A stretch of 64,000 bases of DNA. Source: Paenarthrobacter sp. GOM3 (lineage in GTDB: Bacteria; Actinomycetota; Actinomycetes; Actinomycetales; Micrococcaceae). Shown one piece after another: positions 34,501 to 41,722 of the stretch (the first letter of the stretch is position 1; every line of letters begins with the position of its first letter). The stretch lies in NCBI RefSeq assembly GCF_018215265.2, contig NZ_CP136562.1:3906001-3970000 (forward strand), written 5' to 3'. The position numbers and the translations under genes are program-made. The notes under the pieces are model-generated. The model was not told the origin of the DNA. It did no database searches and saw nothing but the letters and a program-made list of their open reading frames with translations.

Positions 34501-34728
34501 GCGCACCGCAGTGTTGACCACTGCGGTGACGCCATCGAAGTCCAGCTCCGGGTTCAGATCAGAAACGGCTTGGAGCAGACGACCCTTTAGAACGGTCTCG
34601 TGGAAGTCCTCACGCTCCGCACCCGGTTCTCCGGGGTTGATCTGGGAACCATGAACGTAGTCCCAACCAACCTTCTGCAAGTGCTCGATCATCATCTCTT
34701 CGAGCACATTCTCAGACACCCCGGACAT
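31591..34728 (-). CDS. hsdR: type I restriction enzyme subunit R (HsdR)
   Basis: A 1045-residue protein of normal length. The N-terminal nuclease domain has RRADVVLFVNGLPMGLVELKN (PD-(D/E)xK Asp and Glu-Leu-Lys). It is followed by a superfamily 2 motor with Walker A WHTQGAGKSMEM, VVVITDRNDLDSQL, the DEAH-type box VVVDEAHRSNYD and FIGFTGTPIEF. A helical C-terminal region contacts the methylase. AAGGGGG before the ATG is a strong ribosome binding site. It translocates DNA and cuts unmodified targets in complex with HsdM and HsdS. Confidence 0.95.
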   Translation of the reverse strand: MSGVSENVLEEMMIEHLQKVGWDYVHGSQINPGEPGAEREDFHETVLKGRLLQAVSDLNPELDFDGVTAVVNTAVRAQSQVALTENWRAYQLLVGGVPVEIRNDEGELRTIRARLVDFDDPTNNDLLAVNQFTVKGRGAGARTRRADVVLFVNGLPMGLVELKNPDSPNADIKSAFNQIQTYKKDIPELFAWNQLCILSDGHFARAGTFTATREHFAPWKADWDGTRHTGHINELNLMTQGMLNREVFLDLIYSYVSFLGDGLVKRIAKYHQYWAVRKAVDCTLEAKATTRQAGVVWHTQGAGKSMEMLLYVGKVMRHPEMQNPTVVVITDRNDLDSQLFDEEFAASRTGAPLPEKPQQADDRKHLKELLSGRQSGGIIFSTLQKFGLSKEERESGTNFPLLSSRDNIVVVVDEAHRSNYDLIDGFARHLRDGLPKASFIGFTGTPIEFDDKSTRQIFGEYIDVYDMTQATADGATVRVNYEPRLIRVAVPEADLASLDEEIQRASINVKSEEEKAKLKTRWSKVEAIVGAESRIKQLAADFVEHWEKRREATGGKAMLVGMSRRICVALHDAIIELRPEWYSKDDDKGAVKVIMTGSAANELAWSEHIRSKEAQKSIKMRAKDPNDELQIVIVRDMWLTGFDAPVMNTMYIDKPMKGASLMQSIARVNRTFKDKESGLVVDYLGIAEDLKSALTNYTSRDQENHEVGQDIREELVPKVHELHGIVCDMLHAHDWRANLAAGTPAAWLEAVGLAGEYIYSHDRDAGLSDTKESLQSRFIAYSGQLDRLHRAATPAVEELGVVDDVKFFNSVRTTFGKKDDLEGDDKGRIAIDIAIQQIVSSALSGEGVIDLYAEVGMDAPDISVIDDSFVEKFRKSPTPNLQIEALRRMLEQEVKSRTSRDIVTSKKFSEMLQKSILAYRNKAITAAQVIAEMVELAKQMKAEDTKAEKLGIREDELAFYNALSDDSVARTEMDHEKLLTIAHELVELVRKDAKTDWNLKEQVRASLRMKIRFLLSRHGYPPEDSDKATTLVLSQAELFADLVNA

Positions 34729-34744
34729 GATCCCCCTTATTTGT

Positions 34745-35926
34745 TCATTTCGTCACATCTTCTAAAAGCTTAGCCGCACTATTGGGCGAAATTTTCCCTG
34801 ACATGAGTAGCGGAAGAAGCGTGTTACGGGCTTGAACCAGTTCGCGATTTTCAACTCTCAGTTCATAGGATGCCCTCACAGACTGGGAGATGGAATCGCA
34901 CTGATCCGGGTCCAGCGCGCGAGCATCAGGAACTTCGATATCAACGACGCCATCCTTGTCTGCGCGTTGGTGGCTTCCCGTCGTACCGGAGGCACGTTCC
35001 TTCATTCCCGATCTGAACATGTCGGTCTGTGTGGCGGCGTATACCAACTCCGGGCTGCAATCTTTACCCTCCAGTACAACGAACTCCGTGGAGGCTACTG
35101 CTACTTTCCCGCTCGGGTACACCATCCAATTTCGAGGGATACGCGGATTCAGACGCGACACCAAAGTGACCGGACGCGACAACATCAACTTATTACTCTG
35201 GATTTCACTACCGTCAATAGTTTCGGGCAGCTGACCATCGTCAAATGCCGGTAGCGAATAGTGGTCAACAGTCCCGCTAGGCCGGGCGCTCTTAACCTTC
35301 ACTTGTTGTGCAAACGATCCGAGTCGGGTCCGATCTGCCACCGAATCAAGCACGGCTCCTGAAATCGCATCCAAGTCCGCCGACAATCTTTCATTAGTGA
35401 GGATCAGATTGTCGACGTCCATAAGGACCTTCGCGATTGCGCGCTGTTCGGGCATAGGGGGAAGAGTAATCTCAAGGTTATCCAAATCCCCCTTCGTGAT
35501 GGCACGTCTAGTTGCGCCTGATTCAGAAATGGAGTTGAGACTCGCTTTGATCTCCGGATTAAGCAGGCTGTAAAGGAGAAAGTGCGGGTCGATAACGTCA
35601 GCGTTGGGGCGAACGATCGCAACGTGCTGACTCACGTGCGCGGGAAGGATAGCGTCATCAACCATCGCCGTCCGAGTCACGGATTCGCCCGTGATGCAGA
35701 TCAGGACATCCTTGGGAGCTACGGCAACGCTTCTGAGCTGATGCGCTGCTTCCTCTGTTAGCCGTGCGATATCAGTCGCCGCGAACTTGTAGTCATATAC
35801 GTTTTGGGAGCGTATGAATGCTGCACCATGGTCAACGTATACGCTTGCACCCCCACGCGGAGTCGCCCCGCTGCCGATCTTGCTTGTGACAGATTTCAAC
35901 GTCGTGGATATCCATTGGTTAGACAT
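34745..35926 (-). CDS. hsdS: type I restriction enzyme specificity subunit (HsdS)
   Basis: A 393-residue specificity subunit with two target-recognition domains. The first runs from TSKIGSGATPRGG to SHQ-type sequence (AFIRSQNVYDYKF) and ends with LPPMPEQRAIAKVLMDVDNLI, the first conserved helix. The second (about 205-355) ends in a helix repeat ASYELRVENRELVQARNTLLPLLMSGKI. ATG at 35926 was chosen because GGAAGAAG precedes it; it overlaps hsdM by 8 bases. A longer upstream frame lies entirely inside hsdM. The DNA target cannot be read from sequence. Confidence 0.93.
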   Translation of the reverse strand: MSNQWISTTLKSVTSKIGSGATPRGGASVYVDHGAAFIRSQNVYDYKFAATDIARLTEEAAHQLRSVAVAPKDVLICITGESVTRTAMVDDAILPAHVSQHVAIVRPNADVIDPHFLLYSLLNPEIKASLNSISESGATRRAITKGDLDNLEITLPPMPEQRAIAKVLMDVDNLILTNERLSADLDAISGAVLDSVADRTRLGSFAQQVKVKSARPSGTVDHYSLPAFDDGQLPETIDGSEIQSNKLMLSRPVTLVSRLNPRIPRNWMVYPSGKVAVASTEFVVLEGKDCSPELVYAATQTDMFRSGMKERASGTTGSHQRADKDGVVDIEVPDARALDPDQCDSISQSVRASYELRVENRELVQARNTLLPLLMSGKISPNSAAKLLEDVTK

Positions 35927-37538
35927 CTTCTTCCACCACCAGTCGGTCGAGGGATTCTTCGATTCGCGACTGGATGGCTTTGCGCGCCGCGAAACCAGCC
36001 TTAATCGAGTCGCGAAGCTCAACGATCTTTACTTCTACGGGCACGCCATCATCAACAACAGCCTCACTGCCCACGAAGCGACCCGGAGCCAACGCCCAAC
36101 CAGCAGCTTCGATCTCAGTCGTTGTCGCTGACTTGCAGAATCCTTCAACGTCGGCATAACCGCCTTCTATTACTTCCCCACGCCAAGCGTGGTAAGTGTC
36201 CGCGATCTTGGCAATGTCCTCATCGCTGAATGCCTTCTGGTTCCGGCTAACCATGTGCCCAAGTTTCTGAGCGTCAATGAACAAGACCTCACCTTGGCGG
36301 TCACGGCGAGCTGCTGCACCATCCCCGAACTTCTTCTTTTTGTCGTGCGTCATGAACCACAGGCAGATCGGAATCGGCGTGCCGTAGAACAACTGACCCG
36401 GCAGACTGACTATGCACTCCACCTTGTCGCCCTCGATCATCTTGCGACGAATTTCACCCTCGTTGTTTGTGTTAGAAGTCAACGAGCCGTTCGGCATTAC
36501 TGTGGCGGCAGTGCCTGTCGGAGACAGGTGATGGAGGTAGTTCTGCAACCACGCGTAGTTGACTTTCGATGCTGGTGGCATGCCGTACGGGAATCGTTTG
36601 GTCTCAGACTGCAAAGCGTCCGCAGCCCAGTAGACCTTGCTCCCGAAAGGCGGATTGGTAATGATGAAGTCCGCTCGCAAGTCCTTGTGCTTGTCGTCAG
36701 CAAATGAGTCTCCCCACTCTGGACCAAGGTTGGCTTCAATTCCCCGAATGGCGAGGTTCATCTTCGCCAACCGCCATGTCGTAGGATTCATTTCCTGCCC
36801 GTAGACGGAGATTTTGTTTTTGTCGCCGCCAGAGTGGGCAGCGGTGAAGTTCGCAGACTGCACGAACATGCCGCCCGACCCACATGCTGGGTCGAAGACA
36901 CGTCCCTTGTATGGCTCCAGCATTTCGACCATGGTCTTCACGATGGAGCGCGGGGAATAGTATTCACCGCCGGACTGGTCGGCACCGGAACCGAATTGGG
37001 ACAGGAAGTATTCGTAGACTCTTCCGAGTACGTCCTGATCATCATGTTCAGCCGCCGCGAGGTCCTCGTTGGAGAACAAGTCGATGAGACCGCCGAGCTT
37101 GTCCGGAGCCAAGTCCTTGCTGGCGTAGCTCTTCGGAAGCACACCCTTCAGGGACGGATTTTCTTTCTCAATAGCATCCATTGCGTTGTCTACACGGACG
37201 CCGATGTCCGTCAGCTTCGCTGCACTGCGCAGGTCATCCCACCTGTGACCGGCAGGAATCCAGAAGGCACCGACGCTAGTGTAGATGTCCCGGTCATCAA
37301 GGAATCGCTCGCGTGCGCCCTCATCGGGCAGATACATGTCGGAGGTTGAGTCCGCCATGTTGAGCGCGGCTTCTGTACGGCGCTTCTCAAAGTTGTCCGA
37401 AACGTACTTCAGGAAGACCAAACCAAGCACGACGTGCTTGTACTCTGACGGGTCCATGGAGGAACGCAGGCGGTTAGCCGCTTCCCAGAGGGACGCTTCC
37501 AGTCCGAGTTCCCCAGTTTTCGATTGACGTGGAGCCAT
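35919..37538 (-). CDS. hsdM: type I restriction enzyme methylase subunit (HsdM)
   Basis: A 539-residue N6-adenine methylase. An HsdM_N helical domain (about 1-165, with LRSSMDPSEYKHVVLGLVFLKYVSD) precedes the catalytic domain, which has the SAM motif VFDPACGSGGMFVQ and motif IV FIITNPPFGSK. A good AGGAAG precedes the ATG. It is first of the operon hsdM-hsdS-hsdR-nuclease and methylates the host target to protect it. Confidence 0.95.
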   Translation of the reverse strand: MAPRQSKTGELGLEASLWEAANRLRSSMDPSEYKHVVLGLVFLKYVSDNFEKRRTEAALNMADSTSDMYLPDEGARERFLDDRDIYTSVGAFWIPAGHRWDDLRSAAKLTDIGVRVDNAMDAIEKENPSLKGVLPKSYASKDLAPDKLGGLIDLFSNEDLAAAEHDDQDVLGRVYEYFLSQFGSGADQSGGEYYSPRSIVKTMVEMLEPYKGRVFDPACGSGGMFVQSANFTAAHSGGDKNKISVYGQEMNPTTWRLAKMNLAIRGIEANLGPEWGDSFADDKHKDLRADFIITNPPFGSKVYWAADALQSETKRFPYGMPPASKVNYAWLQNYLHHLSPTGTAATVMPNGSLTSNTNNEGEIRRKMIEGDKVECIVSLPGQLFYGTPIPICLWFMTHDKKKKFGDGAAARRDRQGEVLFIDAQKLGHMVSRNQKAFSDEDIAKIADTYHAWRGEVIEGGYADVEGFCKSATTTEIEAAGWALAPGRFVGSEAVVDDGVPVEVKIVELRDSIKAGFAARKAIQSRIEESLDRLVVEEDV

Positions 37539-37683
37539 TGGTTCTTCCTAACTTACGATCTGCGGAGTACCCGGTTCCAGCCGACCTCGGTCGCTGCAAC
37601 TGCCGTCGTGAAAGGTTCAGCGACCGGGCGAATGTTCTAAGAATGGACACTAACACCGAAAACCCGGCACTTTTGAGGTGTTC

Positions 37684-37734
37684 GCTGTTGGCGCTCAGCG
37701 CCGTCGTGAGGACTGTTGGGCGAGCGCCAACAGC
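37684..37734. repeat. 12-bp inverted repeat after the DUF2188 gene
   Basis: GCTGTTGGCGCT (37684-37695) and AGCGCCAACAGC (37723-37734) are perfect complements with a 27-base spacer. It begins eight bases after the DUF2188 stop on the minus strand and about 150 bases upstream of hsdM. It may end the DUF2188 transcript (no T-run) or be a regulator site for the hsd promoter. Confidence 0.5.
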
Positions 37735-37741
37735 GGACTGG

Positions 37742-37978
37742 CTAACCCTTGCTACTGCGTGGATCGTTCCCCGGCTTTACCGTGTCGGCGGCGCGAATCT
37801 TTCCGTCGGTTCCGTGGATGCTGACCTCGCCGCCGCCAGCGTTGCCGACGATGGTCTTGGCGCGGCTGATCGCGTCCTTCTGCGTATCAGTGACAGCGCT
37901 GGCGCGCTTCGCGTCCGGAGCCACGACAGCCCATCCATCGTCACGCTTCACGACATGCCTGTTATTGGGGTTGCTCAT
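37742..37978 (-). CDS. DUF2188 domain protein
   Basis: A 78-residue protein with RHVVKRDDGWAVVAPDAKRASAVTDTQKDAISRAKTIVGNAGGGEVSIHGTDGKIRAADTV, the complete DUF2188 pattern (a small dsRNA-binding-like fold of unknown function, common near mobile DNA). GGAGG lies five bases before the ATG. It sits upstream of hsdM on the same strand, separated by an inverted repeat. Confidence 0.88.
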   Translation of the reverse strand: MSNPNNRHVVKRDDGWAVVAPDAKRASAVTDTQKDAISRAKTIVGNAGGGEVSIHGTDGKIRAADTVKPGNDPRSSKG

Positions 37979-38480
37979 GATGACCTCCTACATAGATGGG
38001 TGATAACGCACTCATCGTTGCAGGGACCGCCGACATTCAGGCGCAGAGATCACACCGATTCATGGCGATTAGGCGCGCGCCACTGAAGCGGCCACGTAGG
38101 TTGTCTTTTCTCTGATAGCAAAAAAGGGGCAAAACGACTCCGAAAAACGCCTAGAAATCAGGGTTCCTGGAAACTGTCACCATTATTGACAATTGCCATT
38201 CCGGGGTTCGGCTCGCTGGCCGTGGCGGAATATCCGTGCTTCGATCAGCAAATACGCAGCATCCGAGGCGAAAGGTCCAGCACCAGAACCACCGCACAGA
38301 AACGCGGCTAGTCCGCGCAAAAGAAATGACCCCGGCTCCAACCGGGGTCACCTCCAATTCTTTCGATCAACGCGACTCCAATCGCAGCAATCAGCTCCCG
38401 ACAAAGAGAGTAGTCCTATGGTACCGGCCGTTCCGGACACAAATCAATCACGCGATTCCAGCGGGGAATCCGGCGCGCCG
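37979..38480. other. non-coding stretch inside the island
   Basis: No convincing gene in about 500 bases. It holds an A-rich patch with GGGCAAAACGACTCCGAAA (38127-38145) related to the island's left edge, the small dyad TGTCACCATTATTGACA near 38175, and a strong terminator (38327-38350). An open plus-strand frame through here is antisense to the XRE gene and lacks coding character. Confidence 0.5.
38327..38350. terminator. stem-loop terminator
   Basis: TGACCCCGG (38327-38335) and CCGGGGTCA (38342-38350) form a perfect 9-bp stem with a 6-base loop, flanked on its left by AAAGAAA, which reads TTTCTTT on the minus strand. It lies downstream of the XRE gene (stop at 38481, minus strand) and probably ends that transcript. 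Confidence 0.7.
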
Positions 38481-38774
38481 TCAGACAAGTCTCGGCGTGG
38501 GCAGCAATTCCCTGCCGAGAGCTTTCTCCAGCAAGGCGATGGTGCCAAGGTCGGGGACAGTGCGCCCCTCGATGATGCTCAAGACTGTGGTGTGGGAGAC
38601 ACCGGCAAGACGCCCAACTTCACGGACGCCGAGCTTCTGCTTATCAATGGCAGCGACGAGAGCGCTGGCGAACAACCGGGCGTACTCGGCGGAGACATTG
38701 CCGGACAGGTCAGCGGTGAGCCAATCGACCCCTTCCCCAGCGATCTCTGCTGGACGGACTGCCTTTCTCTGCAT
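38481..38774 (-). CDS. XRE-family helix-turn-helix regulator
   Basis: A 97-residue protein. Residues 40-90 (ALVAAIDKQKLGVREVGRLAGVSHTTVLSIIEGRTVPDLGTIALLEKAL) are a complete XRE-type helix-turn-helix. ATG at 38774 is the best conserved-looking start but has no ribosome binding site; the frame extends upstream to about 38876 with no better start. It is divergent from the recombinase-like gene across a dyad-rich promoter region (GGTC and GACC around TATATATC at 38901-38916), so it likely represses that mobile unit. Confidence 0.72.
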   Translation of the reverse strand: MQRKAVRPAEIAGEGVDWLTADLSGNVSAEYARLFASALVAAIDKQKLGVREVGRLAGVSHTTVLSIIEGRTVPDLGTIALLEKALGRELLPTPRLV

Positions 38775-38942
38775 GGTGCAACTGTAGACCAGCACCGAAT
38801 ATGGGCAACAGTCCCTCACGATCAGGTCGGCGCTCCAGCAGATTTTCTTCTGGCAAATAGTCAAGGGTCTTGTCAAACACCTGCCATCCGTAGTTCTATT
38901 GGTCTATATATCGACCACCAAGATAGATCGATGGAAGAAGCG

Positions 38943-39872
38943 ATGGCGAAAACCAAGCCAGAGCGAGGCATCCTCCTCATTGACGCAGTGGAAATAGTTC
39001 TCCGGCACTGGAAGGACACCAACGCTGTCACGGAGCTGTCGCTCGCCAAGTTCGACGAACTACTCCACCACTACGCGCGCTTCGCGGATGCGCTCGGTGC
39101 GCCTGTACTGGCAGATCAGTCCGAGGCTCTCGCTGCCCAGTGGATAGCCGCAAAGGGCAAGGTTCACGGCGTCCCGACCGAACCCTCACTGTCGACCCAA
39201 AACACCCGGCGCTCCGCCCTCCGTAAGTTCTACCGTGATGCCGAGGCGCTGAAGCTCACTGACTCCGGGTTGATCGTCAGGACTCACGTGCCGCCGCGCC
39301 CTACAGGACTGGCGCGACCGCTCTCCGACGACGAAGCGCGCAACGTTTGGATGCACGCCAATGATGCAGGTCCCGACACTCGCCGCCCCGTCATGTTTGC
39401 CCTGCTGCTCCCCGGCATCCATTCTTCGGAGGTCGGGCTGATCACGGTCAAGGATGTTGATGTAGCGAACCGGCGCGTCTGGGCACACGGCGAAACCAAG
39501 AGGATCAAGCCGCGCTGGGTGCAACTGCCTGAGCCGTTCTTTATCGCCGTCATGGAGCGGATCGCATTCCTCCGTGGATGGCTCCCTGCCCACCGCAGCG
39601 TTGACGATTTCCAGCTCACGAAGGGGAAAGTCTCTTCGAACATGGGGGCACACCAGAATCGTGCTGCATCGGCGTGCAAAGAGGTCTTCCAGATGGCTGG
39701 TCTGCACAGGGACCCCGCCGTGACACCTTCCTCAGTATCTCTCTACGCAGGTTCTCGCATGCTTCGTGACGGGGAGCGGATCGAGTCCATCGCCCAACTG
39801 ATTGGCTACGCCTCGCTCGATTCCTGCGCCGGAGCCCTTGGCTATAACTGGGAAACGGGGGAGATCGCCTAA
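38943..39872 (+). CDS. tyrosine-recombinase-fold protein lacking catalytic residues
   Basis: A 309-residue protein with an N-terminal SAM-like region (about 10-100) and a C-terminal half that follows the phage-integrase fold. LLLPGIHSSEVGLITVKDVDVANRRVWAHGE corresponds to the first arginine region, and SRMLRDGERIESIAQLIGYASLDS to the LGHxS region. The catalytic set appears lost: His replaces Arg after PGI, the HxxR box reads TPSSVSLYA, the second His is Tyr (IGYAS), and alanine or glycine lies where the nucleophilic Tyr is expected. ATG at 38943 follows GGAAGAAG. The stop is two bases before the transposase-like gene, implying joint translation. It may be a DNA-binding partner rather than an active recombinase. 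Confidence 0.7.
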   Translation: MAKTKPERGILLIDAVEIVLRHWKDTNAVTELSLAKFDELLHHYARFADALGAPVLADQSEALAAQWIAAKGKVHGVPTEPSLSTQNTRRSALRKFYRDAEALKLTDSGLIVRTHVPPRPTGLARPLSDDEARNVWMHANDAGPDTRRPVMFALLLPGIHSSEVGLITVKDVDVANRRVWAHGETKRIKPRWVQLPEPFFIAVMERIAFLRGWLPAHRSVDDFQLTKGKVSSNMGAHQNRAASACKEVFQMAGLHRDPAVTPSSVSLYAGSRMLRDGERIESIAQLIGYASLDSCAGALGYNWETGEIA

Positions 39873-39874
39873 GC

Positions 39875-41085
39875 ATGAGGAAGAGCCATATCAGCCCCGC
39901 TCACAGTGACTTTAGCTGGATCACCAGCCGAGTTGCTGAAGCTGTGCTGCGCTCTCCCTACATTCCCCGGCTCGCGTCACGCATCCCCGCCCGTGAAGAA
40001 GGACTTGCCGGTCGCCCCGGAGAGTTCCCGGATGTTGTCTATGTCCTCTTCACCGCGCTGGCAGGTACTTTTGGCAGTCAGCGCAAAGCAGCCTCTTGGC
40101 TCGCTGAAGAAGGCAACTGGTACAAGGTCCGCAAGCACGCCGAGCGTCGCTGGGACATCACCCTGCCAAACCACGGACCCACGCGCGGCACCTGTGGATA
40201 TAACTTCCGTCGCCTTGCGAAGACGCATCACCTCCTATTCCGCGAGGAGTTCCGCGCAGCCGCTATCGAACAGGCACAGCGACAAGGGTGCCTGATTAGC
40301 GATGTGCTGACCATGAACAAACCGGAACGCAAGAACGTCATCATTGCTGATGGCACTGTCCCGAAATGCCGCTTTCGCCATAAGACTTACGAGCGACTCC
40401 GCAAAGAGGGGAAGCACGTTCCGGGTGCGTCCTTCTTCAAAGAAGGCGGTGAAGACGGCAAATGGGTTCACGGAATGAAGGAACTGATCTTCTGGGTCCG
40501 CCCCGATGAGTCGTCGAACTCGCGTGTCCTCCTCGGGACGTTCCCTGTCACAGAGGGGACATACATCGGAGAAGCCGGACTGGCTGTTCAGGAATCACTC
40601 AGGTACAGGAAGGAAGTACCCGGTTTCCTCGGCTTCCGTTTCGATGGGGCATTCCGTGGAACGCACATCGATGACCTAATGAAGGCTGGATTGAGCGTGG
40701 TGACGCCCGTTCCGAAGAGCGACAAGCTCAGGCTGATGTATGAGGTGAAGTGTTCGAAGTCGCACGATCCTGCGGTGCCATCCACCGGGAGCGGCTGGAC
40801 AAGACAACTGAGGACAAAGACCGAGAGTTCAGTCGCACGGAGCGTATCCGTCAGCACCCGCCAGAGAGCGAGTACTACAAGGACACCTATGGCTACCGCG
40901 CGGACATCGAGAGCACCAATAACAACTTGGACTCCGGGCTGTACCGCCAACGCATGATCGTTGACACCCCGGAACGTCAGGCACTGATCATGGTGGGGTT
41001 CTGCATTTCCCGGAACGCCATCAGTCAGCAGGTCTACGAAGCCCGACTACGCGAGGGGTTACTGGACGAGCCACCCCGCATGTGA
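39875..41085 (+). pseudogene. DDE-transposase-like gene with a frameshift
   Basis: Two overlapping frames make one protein of about 400 residues. Frame one (from 39875) contains Asp159 in NVIIADGTVPKCRF and Asp257 in GFLGFRFDGAFRGTHIDDL. The continuation is in another frame (from about 40744 to 41085) and carries YGYRADIESTNNNLDSGLYRQRM, whose Glu at 40909 fits the third acidic residue of a DDE triad. Frame one runs on to 40957 but turns into Ser/Thr/Arg noise after 40750. A single missing base near GAGGTGAAGTG (40743-40752) would restore one frame. No classical slippery heptamer is seen, so a pseudogene is more likely than programmed frameshifting. It is coupled to the recombinase-like gene upstream. 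Confidence 0.68.
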
Positions 41086-41139
41086 GCCTGAAGCCGGTGG
41101 CGGCGTGAACGGCTAAAGCAGTCAGCCAAGAAGCCCTAG

Positions 41140-41167
41140 AACAGCCTGCCCTCGTGGCGGGCTGTTT
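41140..41167 (+). terminator. terminator after the transposase-like gene
   Basis: AACAGCC-TGCC pairs with GGC-GGGCTGTT across a short loop (CTCGT), followed by TATGATTT. It lies 55 bases after the transposase stop. Confidence 0.75.
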
Positions 41168-41337
41168 ATGATTTAAGGGTCGAAGGGCAGCTCCCAGTGC
41201 GCTCACAGACGACTACCGGAGGAACTTGCCCCGACATCAAGCCCGGTGTGTCTGTTCTTGGAAGGGTCCCGACTGAGGTAATGTAAATCTCGTTGTTTTC
41301 GCAGGGATTCTTGACCAGATTTTTGGCTAGTCCCATT

Positions 41338-41411
41338 GCGGGCGTAGCTCAATGGTAGAGCGCTAGCTTCCCAAGCTCGATACGCGGGTTCGATTCCCGT
41401 CGCCCGCTCCA
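41338..41411 (+). tRNA. tRNA-Gly (CCC)
   Basis: Acceptor stem GCGGGCG/CGCCCGC, D-arm GCTCAATGGTAGAGC, anticodon loop TTCCCAA (anticodon CCC), T-loop TTCGATT and an encoded CCA end. The 28:42 pair of the anticodon stem (CTAGC with GCTCG) is T-C instead of a Watson-Crick pair; the rest pairs normally. It borders the accessory island on its right side. Confidence 0.95.
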
Positions 41412-41415
41412 AGGG

Positions 41416-41441
41416 AACCCCGGATCCAGCGATCCGGGGTT
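41416..41441 (+). terminator. tRNA-Gly terminator
   Basis: AACCCCGGATC (41416-41426) and GATCCGGGGTT (41431-41441) form a perfect 11-bp stem with a CAGC loop, then TCTTCT. It is placed five bases after the tRNA CCA end. Confidence 0.9.
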
Positions 41442-41587
41442 TCTTCTGTCTCAGTCCTGAACCACCAAGCGGCCGGAGGTCAAGCCTGCCGGGTGAGTGG
41501 GTCCGAGTGACGCCAGCCACCATGTCCGGTGGAGAGGTGTATCGTCAGGAGTCAGGAGCCATTTCGGCTCCGCTCTAGGGAGCCATC

Positions 41588-41722
41588 ATGGGCGACAAAT
41601 CACCGCGCCAAACCGCATCGAAGAAATCCAGCAAGTCCATCAAGGAAAAGCGGGCGGATAAGCGGGCTTCCGAGTCCTCCGCCACCGAGGCCGCGAAGCC
41701 TTCCACCGGCAACAAGAAGTGA
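41588..41722 (+). CDS. small basic protein, 44 residues
   Basis: Translation gives MGDKSPRQTASKKSSKSI... rich in Lys, Ser and Ala and ending TGNKK. AGGGAG lies six bases before the ATG. The stop overlaps the GTG start of the next gene (GTGA), so the two are translationally coupled. I recall similar short Lys/Ser-rich proteins annotated as hypothetical in Arthrobacter genomes. The sequence looks disordered. A nucleic-acid-binding or purely leader-like role are both possible. Confidence 0.75.
   Translation: MGDKSPRQTASKKSSKSIKEKRADKRASESSATEAAKPSTGNKK

Noticed and set aside
38193..38942. Long plus-strand open frame leading into the recombinase-like gene
   Set aside because: It is antisense to the XRE gene and crosses a terminator; its amino acids show no domain, and ATG 38943 has the ribosome binding site.
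41203..41523. Minus-strand open frame of 106 codons across the tRNA-Gly gene, containing RATGIEPAYRAWEAS
   Set aside because: This is a well-known false protein produced by reading the antisense strand of a tRNA gene.
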